Shown here in pieces: positions 55,206-64,000 of a DNA stretch of 64,000 nucleotides. Under the pieces are notes generated by a model that was not told the origin of the DNA, did no database searches, and saw only the letters and a program-made list of their open reading frames with translations. The DNA comes from Ruegeria atlantica (GTDB lineage: Bacteria > Pseudomonadota > Alphaproteobacteria > Rhodobacterales > Rhodobacteraceae), in the NCBI RefSeq assembly GCF_013032455.1, contig NZ_WQCF01000001.1, forward strand, positions 496,001 to 560,000, read 5' to 3'. Each line of letters begins with the position of its first letter. Positions within the stretch are counted from its first letter, which is position 1. The position numbers were made by a program, and so were the translations under genes.

Positions 55206-56204
55206 TTACCGGACGGCGGCCCATAGACGCAAGGCCTGAACGGTTTCGGCCACGTCATGAACCCGGACGATCTGCACGCCCTGAGACAACCCGGCCAGTG
55301 CCACTGCGATCGATCCCGGTGCGCGGGCGTCTTTGCGCGGCTCGCGCCCGATCTCTCCGATGAGGCCCTTGCGCGAGACACCCAGCAAGATTGGACAGCC
55401 CAACCCATGGAACAGGCTGAGGTTTTGCAGCAGGGTCAGATTATGCTCCAGTGTCTTGCCAAACCCGATACCAGGATCAGCAACAATCCGGTTGCGGTTG
55501 ACGCCCAAGCGTTCCAGTTTCTCGATCTGCGCTTCAAGAAAATCATAAACGTCCAGAAGAACATCATCGTATTGCGGATCATCCTGCATCGTGGCCGGAT
55601 CACCCTGCATATGCATCACACAAACGGGCGCGCCGACCTCGGCACAAAACGGGGCCAATTGTGGATCAAATGTAAAGCCCGACACATCATTGATCAGACC
55701 TGCCCCAGCGTTCCATGCGGCCTTGGCGACGCTGGCCTTACGAGTGTCGATGGAAATGAGAGCCTGCGTTTCAGCACGGATAGCCTCGATCAAAGGCTTG
55801 GTGCGGGCGATTTCCTCATCCTCGGGTACAAACGCAGCCCCAGGACGTGTCGATTCACCGCCGATATCCAGAATTCCTGCGTCATGCGCCACCATCTGTT
55901 TCGCGGCGGATACCGCAGCCTCGACCGAATTATGCACACCGCCGTCCGAAAAACTGTCGGGGGTCGCGTTCAGGATGCCCATGATTTGCGGTCGATCCAT
56001 CGCAAGCCCCGCGATATCGGCGCGCGGTCCGGTCAGGCGCTTCAGTACTTCTGTCTGGATATCTCGCGCGGCTACTATCGCTGGAGGAGAAGTGCGAGAC
56101 AACCGTTCTGCATGGGTAAACCACAGAGATTGCCCGGCGAGCGATACAGCACCATCAAGCCGGGCAGCGCCATGTTGAACCAGCGGTCGAAAATATTCGG
56201 TCAC
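55206..56204 (-). CDS. folP: Dihydropteroate synthase
   Basis: 332 residues from a GTG that overlaps the folB stop (GTGA). It condenses pterin pyrophosphate with p-aminobenzoate and is the target of sulfonamides. [16 protein letters not shown] and [11 protein letters not shown] are the two classic signatures. About 70 residues at the N terminus lie before the barrel and may be a lineage-specific extension. Confidence 0.95.
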   Translation of the reverse strand: MTEYFRPLVQHGAARLDGAVSLAGQSLWFTHAERLSRTSPPAIVAARDIQTEVLKRLTGPRADIAGLAMDRPQIMGILNATPDSFSDGGVHNSVEAAVSAAKQMVAHDAGILDIGGESTRPGAAFVPEDEEIARTKPLIEAIRAETQALISIDTRKASVAKAAWNAGAGLINDVSGFTFDPQLAPFCAEVGAPVCVMHMQGDPATMQDDPQYDDVLLDVYDFLEAQIEKLERLGVNRNRIVADPGIGFGKTLEHNLTLLQNLSLFHGLGCPILLGVSRKGLIGEIGREPRKDARAPGSIAVALAGLSQGVQIVRVHDVAETVQALRLWAAVR

Positions 56205-57121
56205 AGTTTCCCCTGATCCACGGAAATCGCGCGCAGAGGCGTCTTCGGCGCGTTTGGCAAGGCACCGCCGATCACCATCATCTCACTGGCCTCAAAGGTG
56301 GCCGCGAACCAGGCTGCCAAAGCCACAGCATCTGATGGCGCAGCCGATGGGCCATCAACCGCATCCAGAACAATCTTGGACGGCGCCCAAACGCAAATCT
56401 GGCCGTTCTTCATTGCCCAATCCAATTCTGTTCGGGTGGAAACAACCACACACCGATGATCCCGTGCTGCCAGAACCCATGCGTTCTGCTCGATGGCCAG
56501 CAGGTCAATCCGGCGCTGTGTCATCGCGTGGCCGGTCTGCGGCACCGCCATATCCGACGCACCGACGCAAAGGATCAGCGGCCGCTGACGGTTTTCCAGT
56601 TGATCAATCCAACCGGTCAGATTGGGCGACGCAATAGCCTCATTCGAAAGGAACACCAGACGCGGATGTGGGCGTTCTTCCTCAACCACATCATGATGGG
56701 CTTTATCCCTGCCACGCACGATTTCCACGCCCAAGGCCCCAGGGCCGCGATCAAGTTTTTCTATGCGGACAAAAGCCCTTACAGCCTGAGGTTCAAGTAG
56801 AATACGCTCAGCCACACGATCTGCCAAAGTCTCCAGCAGATTCAGCCGTTCAGCGGCCAGTTCATGCGCGATGGCCTCGGTCACCCGGTCATAGGACAGG
56901 ATGCGGTCAACATCGTCATCAATCGGATCGGTTAGCGGGCGGACTTCGACCACGATGTTAAAGCAGATGCGCTGCGTTGTTCCGCGCTCGGCCTGAAAAG
57001 CGCCGATCTCGACCTCGACGATATGGTCCCGTAATGAGATACGATCCAACGGCCCCCGCGTTGCGGTCGCTTCAGACCGCTCGGATGGGTGCGCAAAGGC
57101 AAGACGGATTTCAGAGCTCAT
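56201..57121 (-). CDS. folB: Dihydroneopterin aldolase FolB with a C-terminal extra domain
   Basis: 306 residues from the ATG at 57121 (AAAGG upstream), against about 120 for a normal FolB. Residues about 25-150 carry the FolB fold (VEIGAFQAERGTTQRICFNI, ERLNLLETLADRVAERIL). The remaining 155 residues include ILCVGASDMAVP and a possible second small domain of unknown function; similar long forms may be usual in Rhodobacterales. It acts in folate synthesis with folP downstream. Confidence 0.82.
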   Translation of the reverse strand: MSSEIRLAFAHPSERSEATATRGPLDRISLRDHIVEVEIGAFQAERGTTQRICFNIVVEVRPLTDPIDDDVDRILSYDRVTEAIAHELAAERLNLLETLADRVAERILLEPQAVRAFVRIEKLDRGPGALGVEIVRGRDKAHHDVVEEERPHPRLVFLSNEAIASPNLTGWIDQLENRQRPLILCVGASDMAVPQTGHAMTQRRIDLLAIEQNAWVLAARDHRCVVVSTRTELDWAMKNGQICVWAPSKIVLDAVDGPSAAPSDAVALAAWFAATFEASEMMVIGGALPNAPKTPLRAISVDQGKL

Positions 57122-57222
57122 ACGACAGACCTTTTCGGGCTTTTGGACTGATCTACCCAAATTATACGATGCGCGGGCGTATAACACTGCAACAAACGCC
57201 ATTCTAGTCGTCGATTGCGTCG

Positions 57223-58596
57223 TCAGGTGACGCGAAACCAACTCATCATACCAGAGGCAGCATGACCCAGCATGTGACAGTGCAACAACCAATCACCGGG
57301 ATTATCCGCAACCAGAGCGATTTGACGCGTTTGCCCACGTTCGACCAGCACGGTGTCGCGCCACGGGCCAAGTCTACCATCAGCCAGTATGAGGCGAAAA
57401 TGATGTCCGTGCAGGTGCATAGCATGCGGAAAGGCCGTTTCGTTGACAAACTCAATCCGATGCACGCTGCCCCGCTGCGCATCAAGAAACGGATCCTGCG
57501 GTCGCTCCGCGTATCCGTTCAACGCCCAGAACCGGCCTAGTTGTACCAATTCACGCCCCGAGAGCAGCGTTTCGCCCAGATGCGCGGATTCAAGCCAGCG
57601 CATCGCACCGCCCTGCAATGTCATCCTATGTAATGGCGCGCTATCGAGCGTCACCGCAGGCAAGGGATTCGGCGGCAGTGGCGCAATGCTAGGCTGACCT
57701 GTGCGTGCGGATTGACCAGACACTGCGAAGCGAACCAGCCCAAAAGCACCCTCCCGCTCGCGGCTGACAAGCCCGGCAACCTTGTCAGGCTGGGCCTCTA
57801 CATCCACAACCAAATCAGCACGTTGGGCAGGCGCCAGTGGGAAACTATCTTCAACCCGCATCGGGGTTTCCAGCGGCATTCCATCCAGTGCTACAATCCA
57901 GCCTACCAACCCATCCAGAGAAAGATCATAAATTCGGGCGTTCGACGCATTTACCAGCCGTAAACGCAGCCGGTCCCGACTGCGCACAGAAAAAGCTGGA
58001 TCAAACTGGCCATTGACCGAGACGAGATTACCTAACCGTCCAGCGTGGCTTTGATCATGACCATTGTCGAAATCGTCGACGATATGAGCGGTTTCCGGAT
58101 CAAGACGCCAATCATCCAACATCAGCGTCAGATCATGATCGACATCAAGCGGTTCGGCTTCCTCAACGATTAGAGGGCCGTAAAGGCCGCGCGCCACCTG
58201 CTCGACCGAGCGGTTATGCGCATAATACCAATAGGTTCCCGCATCGGGGACCAAAAAATCGTACCGAAAATCTCCGCCCGACTTAACCACGTCCTGTGTT
58301 AATCCCGGCACGCCATCCATCGCATTGTCGATCCGAATACCGTGCCAATGGATGGTGGTCGGCTGAGGTAGGTCGTTTACCAGCCTGCGCTGAAGCCGCG
58401 CACCCTGAGCTAACCGGATCTCAGGGCCGGGTACGCCACCGCCATAGCTCCATACCGGTGTCTCAGGAAAGCCATCCGGGGCGATCTGCTGAATAGCCTT
58501 TCGCGCAACCAGGTCAGTACTGGACGCCCGAACAGCCTTGGGCAATACCGCCAGCGCGGTCGCCGATTGCAGGAAAAGTCTGCGTGAAAACGTCAT
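57223..58596 (-). CDS. Multicopper oxidase with Tat signal
   Basis: 457 residues from the ATG at 58596 with AGGAGG upstream. The twin-arginine signal SRRLFLQSATALAVL targets it to the periplasm. Copper ligands are seen in TIHWHGIR, WYYAHN, HAMHLHGHHFRL and LLHCHMLGHAASGMM, covering the type 1, 2 and 3 sites. It is probably a laccase/CueO-type oxidase acting on copper or phenolics. No copper genes adjoin it. Confidence 0.88.
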   Translation of the reverse strand: MTFSRRLFLQSATALAVLPKAVRASSTDLVARKAIQQIAPDGFPETPVWSYGGGVPGPEIRLAQGARLQRRLVNDLPQPTTIHWHGIRIDNAMDGVPGLTQDVVKSGGDFRYDFLVPDAGTYWYYAHNRSVEQVARGLYGPLIVEEAEPLDVDHDLTLMLDDWRLDPETAHIVDDFDNGHDQSHAGRLGNLVSVNGQFDPAFSVRSRDRLRLRLVNASNARIYDLSLDGLVGWIVALDGMPLETPMRVEDSFPLAPAQRADLVVDVEAQPDKVAGLVSREREGAFGLVRFAVSGQSARTGQPSIAPLPPNPLPAVTLDSAPLHRMTLQGGAMRWLESAHLGETLLSGRELVQLGRFWALNGYAERPQDPFLDAQRGSVHRIEFVNETAFPHAMHLHGHHFRLILADGRLGPWRDTVLVERGQTRQIALVADNPGDWLLHCHMLGHAASGMMSWFRVT

Positions 58597-58669
58597 TGCG
58601 GGCCTCCTGGCCCGCAACATAGGTCAAAAGACACCCCGCGCCATCAAGGTTCCAGCGCGGGTGCGGCAA

Positions 58670-59311
58670 TCAGTTGCTCGCTGTCCGATAGTTGTGACGG
58701 TAGAAAACGTGAACGCCAATCCGTGCAGTTTCCTTGTACACGCGTGACCATGACGGGCGAACCGCCGTGGTGTGATAGTGCGTGGCACCTTCTGTCAGCT
58801 CTTTTGCGATCCCATCAATGGCTGCGCGCGCAACTTTGGAGACGCGTTCATATGCCTTCTTCTCGTGGATCACTTCCTTGTGGCCATCGCAGGTATACGT
58901 GAACTGGCACTGGTACTTCTTGCCGGTCCCTTGCTTGATCACGCCACACAGAGAGTCCGGAAACCGGGTGCTATCCACGCGATTCAGGATGACTTCGGCG
59001 ACAGCGAATTGACCGCGCACGCTTTCGCCGCGCGCTTCAAAGTACAGCGCCTCGGCTAAACATTTGAAGTTTTCGTCCCCGGTGGCTGCGGGCTGTTGGT
59101 CCAGCCAATCCTTCGAGTACGAAATCTTTACAGGCTCAAGCGTTTTTTTGGGCTTGAACAGATTCAGATAGTCGCGAAAGGTCTGTCCGGGCACTTCGGT
59201 CCGGGTGACTAGTTCACGTTTGGCAGTATCGGTGGCTTCCCTTTCAGCGAAAGACACACTCGGCAGCACGGTTGCTGCCATTGTGGCAACAGCCAGTATG
59301 TATCGTAGCAT
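58670..59311 (-). CDS. SleB-type cell-wall hydrolase
   Basis: 213 residues from the ATG at 59311 with GAGG upstream. A Sec signal occupies the first 25 or so residues. The Hydrolase_2 domain has CLAEALYFEARGESVRGQFAVAEVILNRVDS (given here as the segment near residues 84-115, with catalytic Glu in FEAR). The family cleaves peptidoglycan and is common in non-spore-forming Alphaproteobacteria. Confidence 0.87.
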   Translation of the reverse strand: MLRYILAVATMAATVLPSVSFAEREATDTAKRELVTRTEVPGQTFRDYLNLFKPKKTLEPVKISYSKDWLDQQPAATGDENFKCLAEALYFEARGESVRGQFAVAEVILNRVDSTRFPDSLCGVIKQGTGKKYQCQFTYTCDGHKEVIHEKKAYERVSKVARAAIDGIAKELTEGATHYHTTAVRPSWSRVYKETARIGVHVFYRHNYRTASN

Positions 59312-59497
59312 CAGATAACCTCGCACAGGCACATTTCGCGCCGTACCCTCCCCCGGCGGGCGCGACGAGGCATTTAGCGCAGTCTGGCCGAGACGTCCAG
59401 ATCAGATGAAAACGCAAGTGAAAAATCGCCCGTGAGGAAAATTAATTCCATCACAAGGTTGCCTAAAAACCACTAATCCTAGGGCAAGCGACCTGTG

Positions 59498-62038
59498 TCA
59501 ACCCCCAAGTCTGGACGAAATCGCCAGTTGAGCGGAAGCCAGCCGAGCAACAGGCACCCGGAACGGAGAGCATGACACATAGTCAAACCCCAGATCGCGG
59601 CAAATGGCGATTGATTCGGGGTTACCGCCGTGTTCACCGCATACAGACAGTGTAACATCCGGCTGGACTTGCCGTCCACGTTCCGCCCCTAGTTTCAGCA
59701 ATTCCCCAACGCCGTCGGGATCGAGCACATGGAACGGGTCTTCAATGAAAACACCCTGACGCACATAGGCGGACATGAACCGGCCCGCATCGTCGCGCGA
59801 AAGGCCATAGGTCATCTGGGTCAGGTCGTTGGTACCAAAACTCAGGAACGAGGTATGCGGAGCAATATCATCCGCCCGCAAACAGGCACGCGGTGTTTCT
59901 ACCATAACGCCGAGGCGATATTCAAATTCCCGCCCCTGCTCGCTCGCCACTGCTGCCGCCACAGAGTCGATGCGGGATTTAACCAGCTCGACTTCTCGCT
60001 TGGCCGAAACCAAGGGGATCATCACCTCGGGGACGACAGGCGCACCGTCTTTGCTGGCTTCAAGCGTCGCTTCAAAGATGGCACGGGCTTGCATGTCGTA
60101 GATCTCGGGCACGGTCACTCCCAAGCGCACGCCGCGCAGGCCCAGCATTGGGTTGTATTCCGTCATGGCCGCGACCCGCCGCTCAACATCCGAAACCGGT
60201 AGGTCCAGCGCCTCAGCCAGTTCCCGCTGGCCACTGCGTGTGGTCGGCAGGAACTCGTGCAACGGTGGATCGAACAGACGAATGCAGACGGGTTGGCCTT
60301 CCATGATACGGAAAAGCTGAACGAAATCATCGCGCTGCATGGGCAAAAGACGCTCCAATACCGCCGCGCGCCCCGAAGAGGTCTCGGCAAAGATCATCTC
60401 TCGCATCACGATCAGGCGGCCGGGGTCAAAGAACATATGCTCGGTCCGGCACAGGCCGATCCCCTGCGCCAGAAAATTCCGCGCAGTTTGCGCATCGGCT
60501 GGCGTATCGGCATTGGCACGTATGGCAATATCGCGTTCGTCGTCCGCCCATCCCATCAGCGTCTGGAAACAGTCGTCCAACGCAGCCTCCAGCATCGCGG
60601 GTTGTCCTGCAAGCACCTGTCCCGAGGTGCCGTCGATCGTAAGCGTGTCGCCTGTTTTGAACACGCGACCATCTGGTGCGGTCAGCATCTTTTTCTTGGT
60701 CTGGAACCGCATCTCGGACGCACCGACGATGCAGGGCAGGCCCAAACCGCGCCCGATCACAGCGGCATGGCTTGTCATACCACCCTTTTCAGTCAGCACG
60801 GCGACTGCTGCATGCATCCCGCGCACATCCTCGGGCGAGGTTTCGCGGCGCACCAGAATACAGGGTTCTGCCCGCGCGGCACTGGCTTGTGCCTCGGCAG
60901 CCGTGAAAACGATCTTGCCCGTTGCCGCGCCGGGGCTAGCAGCAATACCGGTGGTAAGAACATCGCGGCGGGCCTCAGGATGAACTTGCCGGTGCAGCAT
61001 CTCGTTCAAGGAATGAGGGTCGACCCGCATAACTGCTTCTTGCGGTGGGATGATCCCATCTTCGGCAAGACGAACAGCGATCCGCATAGCAGCCCGCGCG
61101 CTGCGCTGTACGCGCACGCCATCCAGAATATGCACGTCGCCGTTCTGGATGACGAACTCAACCTGCATTTCCTCGCGCAGCTTGGCGCGCATCATCGCGG
61201 CATGCGCCTTGAGACTTTCGAAGGCTTCTGGTGCAACGTCTTCCAGCGACTTACCGCGCGGATCCTTTTCAAGATAGAGCGCAGCCACGCCTTCACCCAG
61301 CGCATCACGCCCTTGGCTCTGGCTTAGGTACCGGCCTGTGATCTGCGGCAACCCCGTTGTCGGATCCACCAGTTGCAACACGCCCGAGCCGCATTCACCC
61401 TGACCGACACCTGGTATCATCTCTTGAATGACCAGCCCCAAACCCGCATCCGCCGGCGCCCCTTTGGCTTGGCGCAGCAGGCGGGCCGACGTTCCATCCC
61501 ACGCCCGCGCCATCGATCGCAAAACTGCGATCAACTGCTCTCCGCGATCTTGCGGGAACACCTCGTCGGTCTCATCCTCATAGGCCCGCAGCGTCTGTCG
61601 AAGCCCCTCTCGGCCATCCGCTTCAATATCATCGAACACATCCGCATCCAGACGGGCCACATGGATCGCATAGCTTTGGACAAAGCGCAGATAAAGCGCG
61701 GCGGCGGCTTCTGCGCCCATCGAATCCGATAGATCCACATAACGGGCGTCATTCATGCCGATATTCAAAATCGCACCGGGGCCGCCCCAATCGGGGTCTT
61801 CAGAACTGGGCCGTACGCACAGCAACGAAGTTTGGTCGAATTGATCGAGGATAGCCGCGATATCCGGCACCTCACCTTCCGCGATTGTATGCACCGCGTC
61901 AAAGGACAGTGCCACTGTTCGCGGCACTGGCAAATCAAGCCGGACGAGCCGTTGCAAACATTTGGCTCGGCCACCATGAGTTTCGGTGGTCACCGGAGCT
62001 TCGGCTGTGATCAGAGTGGTATGCGGGTTATTCTGCAC
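59498..62038 (-). CDS. ppdK: Pyruvate, phosphate dikinase-like enzyme
   Basis: 846 residues from a GTG with AAAGG upstream. N-terminal ATP-grasp-like domain, a phosphohistidine domain with the catalytic His in GGMTSHAAV, and a C-terminal PEP/pyruvate barrel (FGTNDLTQMTYGL, CGEHGGNPESI). The length is near the 870-880 residues of PPDK, but the N-terminal domain looks somewhat shortened and divergent. It interconverts pyruvate and PEP using ATP and phosphate. It lies downstream of glyS on the same strand, 64 bp away. Confidence 0.85.
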   Translation of the reverse strand: MQNNPHTTLITAEAPVTTETHGGRAKCLQRLVRLDLPVPRTVALSFDAVHTIAEGEVPDIAAILDQFDQTSLLCVRPSSEDPDWGGPGAILNIGMNDARYVDLSDSMGAEAAAALYLRFVQSYAIHVARLDADVFDDIEADGREGLRQTLRAYEDETDEVFPQDRGEQLIAVLRSMARAWDGTSARLLRQAKGAPADAGLGLVIQEMIPGVGQGECGSGVLQLVDPTTGLPQITGRYLSQSQGRDALGEGVAALYLEKDPRGKSLEDVAPEAFESLKAHAAMMRAKLREEMQVEFVIQNGDVHILDGVRVQRSARAAMRIAVRLAEDGIIPPQEAVMRVDPHSLNEMLHRQVHPEARRDVLTTGIAASPGAATGKIVFTAAEAQASAARAEPCILVRRETSPEDVRGMHAAVAVLTEKGGMTSHAAVIGRGLGLPCIVGASEMRFQTKKKMLTAPDGRVFKTGDTLTIDGTSGQVLAGQPAMLEAALDDCFQTLMGWADDERDIAIRANADTPADAQTARNFLAQGIGLCRTEHMFFDPGRLIVMREMIFAETSSGRAAVLERLLPMQRDDFVQLFRIMEGQPVCIRLFDPPLHEFLPTTRSGQRELAEALDLPVSDVERRVAAMTEYNPMLGLRGVRLGVTVPEIYDMQARAIFEATLEASKDGAPVVPEVMIPLVSAKREVELVKSRIDSVAAAVASEQGREFEYRLGVMVETPRACLRADDIAPHTSFLSFGTNDLTQMTYGLSRDDAGRFMSAYVRQGVFIEDPFHVLDPDGVGELLKLGAERGRQVQPDVTLSVCGEHGGNPESIAICRDLGFDYVSCSPFRVPVARLASAQLAISSRLGG

Positions 62039-62102
62039 TGCGGCACCTTTTGGTTTGCACGCAGCATAAGCCCCTGCACCAATGGCGCAAGGGCGTTATG
62101 GC

Positions 62103-64000
62103 TTAGCCTTCGATCTTGCTGAGGTCTGCGACGCTGGAACACACCTGACGAATCTGGCTCAGCAGGTTCAGGCGGTTACGGCGCAGGATATCGTTGTCGG
62201 TATTGACCTGAACATCCTCGAAAAACGCATCCACCGGACCGCGCAGCGCGGCCATTGCGGACATGGCTGCCGGGAAATCCTCGTCCTTCAGCGCCACGTT
62301 GATCTCACCCTGCGTCCCATCCAGAGCGGCAAACAGCGCCTTTTCGCTGTCCGTTTCGGCAAATTTCACATCTGCACCGTAGGAGTATTCGACGCCATCC
62401 TTCTCCTCGGCCTGCGTCAGGATGTTGTTGGCGCGCTTGAACCCCTGCACGAGGTTTTCGCCATCCTCGGTCGCTATCACCGTGTTCAAAGCACGCGCAC
62501 GTTTGACCAGCAGGTTGAGGTCGTCATTTCCCTCCATCGCGATGCAGGCGTCGATGATGTCGTGGCGAATGCCCTCGTCGCGGAGGAAAACTTTGAGGCG
62601 GTCGTGGAAGAAGGAGAGGAGGTCTGCAGGCACAGCCGTGATGATGGCACTTGCCGCTTCAACTTGATGCGCCAGATCATGCACGCGTTTGGCCGCCGCG
62701 TCCTTTTCCTCGTCATTGGCTTGCGCCTGCTGAGCCTTTGCACCCAACAATGCAGCTTTCCATTCAGGTAGCTTCAAAAGAACCTTCAAAGCAGCTTCCA
62801 ATAGCTCGGCCAGCGAAAAGCGCAGATCATTTTCCAGAACAAGCCGGGTAACGCCCAACGCAGCGCGGCGCAGGGCAAACGGGTCTTTCGAACCGGTCGG
62901 TTTCTCATCAATCGCCCAGAACCCGGTCAGCGTGTCCAGCTTGTCGGCCAGCGCCACGGTCACCGAAAACGGCGCGGTTGGCACGTCATCCGACGGACCC
63001 AGCGGCGAGTAATGCTCCTGCGCCACGGCGGCCACGGCGGCGTCTTCACCTGCGGCCTCGACATAGTACCGTCCCATAAGCCCTTGAAGTTCGGGGAATT
63101 CATAGACCATCTCGGAACTCAGATCGGCCTTGGCCAGACGCGCGGCTTTCTCGGCCTGATCCGCATCTGCTCCGGTCACCGGGGCCAGTTCGCGGGCCAG
63201 TGCGGCGATGCGGTCGATACGCTCGGCCTGCGTGCCCAGCTTGTTGTGGAAGGTCACATTCTCCAGCGCGCGGGTCCAGTGGGCGATGTCCGATTTGGCG
63301 ACGCGCAGGTCGTTCTCCCAGAAGAACTTCGCATCGGCCAGACGGGCCGACAGAACCTTTTGGTTCCCCGCCAGAATGGTCGCGCCATTGTCTGCGGTTT
63401 CACGGTTGGCGACGGTGATGAAACGCTCAATCCGGTTGGTTTTCGGATTGCGGACCGAGAAGAATTTCTGATGCTCTTTCATCGAGGTCTGCAGCACCTC
63501 GGGCGGCAGTTCGAGGAATTCGTCATCGATCTGCCCCATCAAAACCACCGGCCATTCGACCAGGCCGGCAACCTCGGCCAGCAGGCCCTTGTCATCGACC
63601 ACTTCCAGACCGGCGGCAAAGGCCATGTTCTGAGCATCATTCCAGATATGTTCAGCGCGGTCGGCGGGGTTGAGAACCACAAAAGCGCGCTTTAGCTTGG
63701 CAGCGTAATCATCGAAAGAGGTAACCGCGAACCGATTTGGTGCCATAAAGCGGTGACCTGTGGTGGTGTCGCCGGATTTGATGCCATCGACATCAAGCGG
63801 CACAACCTGCGCGCCCGCCTCATCAGACAGGATGCACAGGATCGAATGCAGCGGGCGCACCCAGCGCAGCGGGCCACTGCCCCAGCGCATCGACTTAGGC
63901 CAAGGAAAGTTACGAATGGTGGCTTCAAGTACCTCGGCCACGATCTCGGCCGCCGGACGGCCTGCTTTCTCGATGGTGGCGAAATAGACCGCGCCTTTGG
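62103..64000 (-). CDS. glyS: Glycine-tRNA ligase beta subunit (partial, 5' end outside window)
   Basis: The frame continues past the first in-window start-like codon (GTG at 63941) to the window edge, where KGAVYFATIEKAGRPAAEI still fits the family, so the N terminus is missing. ATIRNFPWPKSMRWG, TSMKEHQKFFSVRN and the C-terminal EDVQVNTDNDILRRNRLNLL segment are typical of GlyS. It charges tRNA-Gly with the GlyQ alpha subunit, which is probably encoded upstream beyond 64000. Confidence 0.97.
   Translation of the reverse strand, partial: KGAVYFATIEKAGRPAAEIVAEVLEATIRNFPWPKSMRWGSGPLRWVRPLHSILCILSDEAGAQVVPLDVDGIKSGDTTTGHRFMAPNRFAVTSFDDYAAKLKRAFVVLNPADRAEHIWNDAQNMAFAAGLEVVDDKGLLAEVAGLVEWPVVLMGQIDDEFLELPPEVLQTSMKEHQKFFSVRNPKTNRIERFITVANRETADNGATILAGNQKVLSARLADAKFFWENDLRVAKSDIAHWTRALENVTFHNKLGTQAERIDRIAALARELAPVTGADADQAEKAARLAKADLSSEMVYEFPELQGLMGRYYVEAAGEDAAVAAVAQEHYSPLGPSDDVPTAPFSVTVALADKLDTLTGFWAIDEKPTGSKDPFALRRAALGVTRLVLENDLRFSLAELLEAALKVLLKLPEWKAALLGAKAQQAQANDEEKDAAAKRVHDLAHQVEAASAIITAVPADLLSFFHDRLKVFLRDEGIRHDIIDACIAMEGNDDLNLLVKRARALNTVIATEDGENLVQGFKRANNILTQAEEKDGVEYSYGADVKFAETDSEKALFAALDGTQGEINVALKDEDFPAAMSAMAALRGPVDAFFEDVQVNTDNDILRRNRLNLLSQIRQVCSSVADLSKIEG

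Noticed and set aside
60257..61327. 356-codon plus-strand frame over ppdK
   Set aside because: Antisense to a well-supported enzyme gene, with no recognisable motif.

Overview
The window looks like a chromosomal segment of a marine alphaproteobacterium of the Rhodobacterales (Roseobacter group, Ruegeria-like). This is inferred from rpoH, rluD, the folB-folP-glmM run, paired Lrp regulators beside ilvC, a TRAP transporter and an aa3 oxidase ctaD with an FNR-type box. No species is claimed.

Layout. 0.2-2.6 kb: rpoH, rluD and a small membrane protein. 2.6-8.7 kb: a minus-strand surface-carbohydrate operon (sulfotransferase-like, two related glycosyltransferases, a fucosyltransferase-like/TPR fusion, an alpha/beta hydrolase). 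8.9-21.3 kb: transport and catabolism (SLC13/RCK permease, BASS-type permease, TRAP dctPQM with a DadA-like oxidase, an enolase-superfamily enzyme and a divergent LysR; then a TPP enzyme divergent from a FadR-type GntR and an Asp/Glu racemase-family enzyme). 36.1-64 kb: mostly core genes (tRNA-Leu, frnE-like, lipB, HIT, ctaD, yqeY, carA, ilvC, glmM, folP, folB, ppdK, glyS), plus a glycosyltransferase with an N-terminal MshEN-like domain, a multicopper oxidase and a SleB-type hydrolase.

The most interesting region is a 14.7-kb integrated element (21411-36089) at the 3' end of tRNA-Leu(GAG). A 19-bp exact direct repeat bounds it and a tyrosine integrase lies next to the tRNA. It has no terminase large subunit, portal, major capsid or tail gene. 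It does have a colinear set of largely intact phage-type genes: a T7 gp14-like internal virion protein, a very acidic scaffold-like protein, a small protein that could be a terminase small subunit, and a P-loop ATPase. It also has an Mrr-type nuclease, a coiled-coil membrane protein with four 11-residue repeats, a lipoprotein, and a 1.4-kb ORF-free repeat-rich stretch. Many of its genes share an AAAGGAT ribosome-binding site. I read it as a candidate podovirus-dependent satellite or packaging-parasite island. A degraded prophage is the main alternative.

Functions rest on motif reading only; no database search was run.
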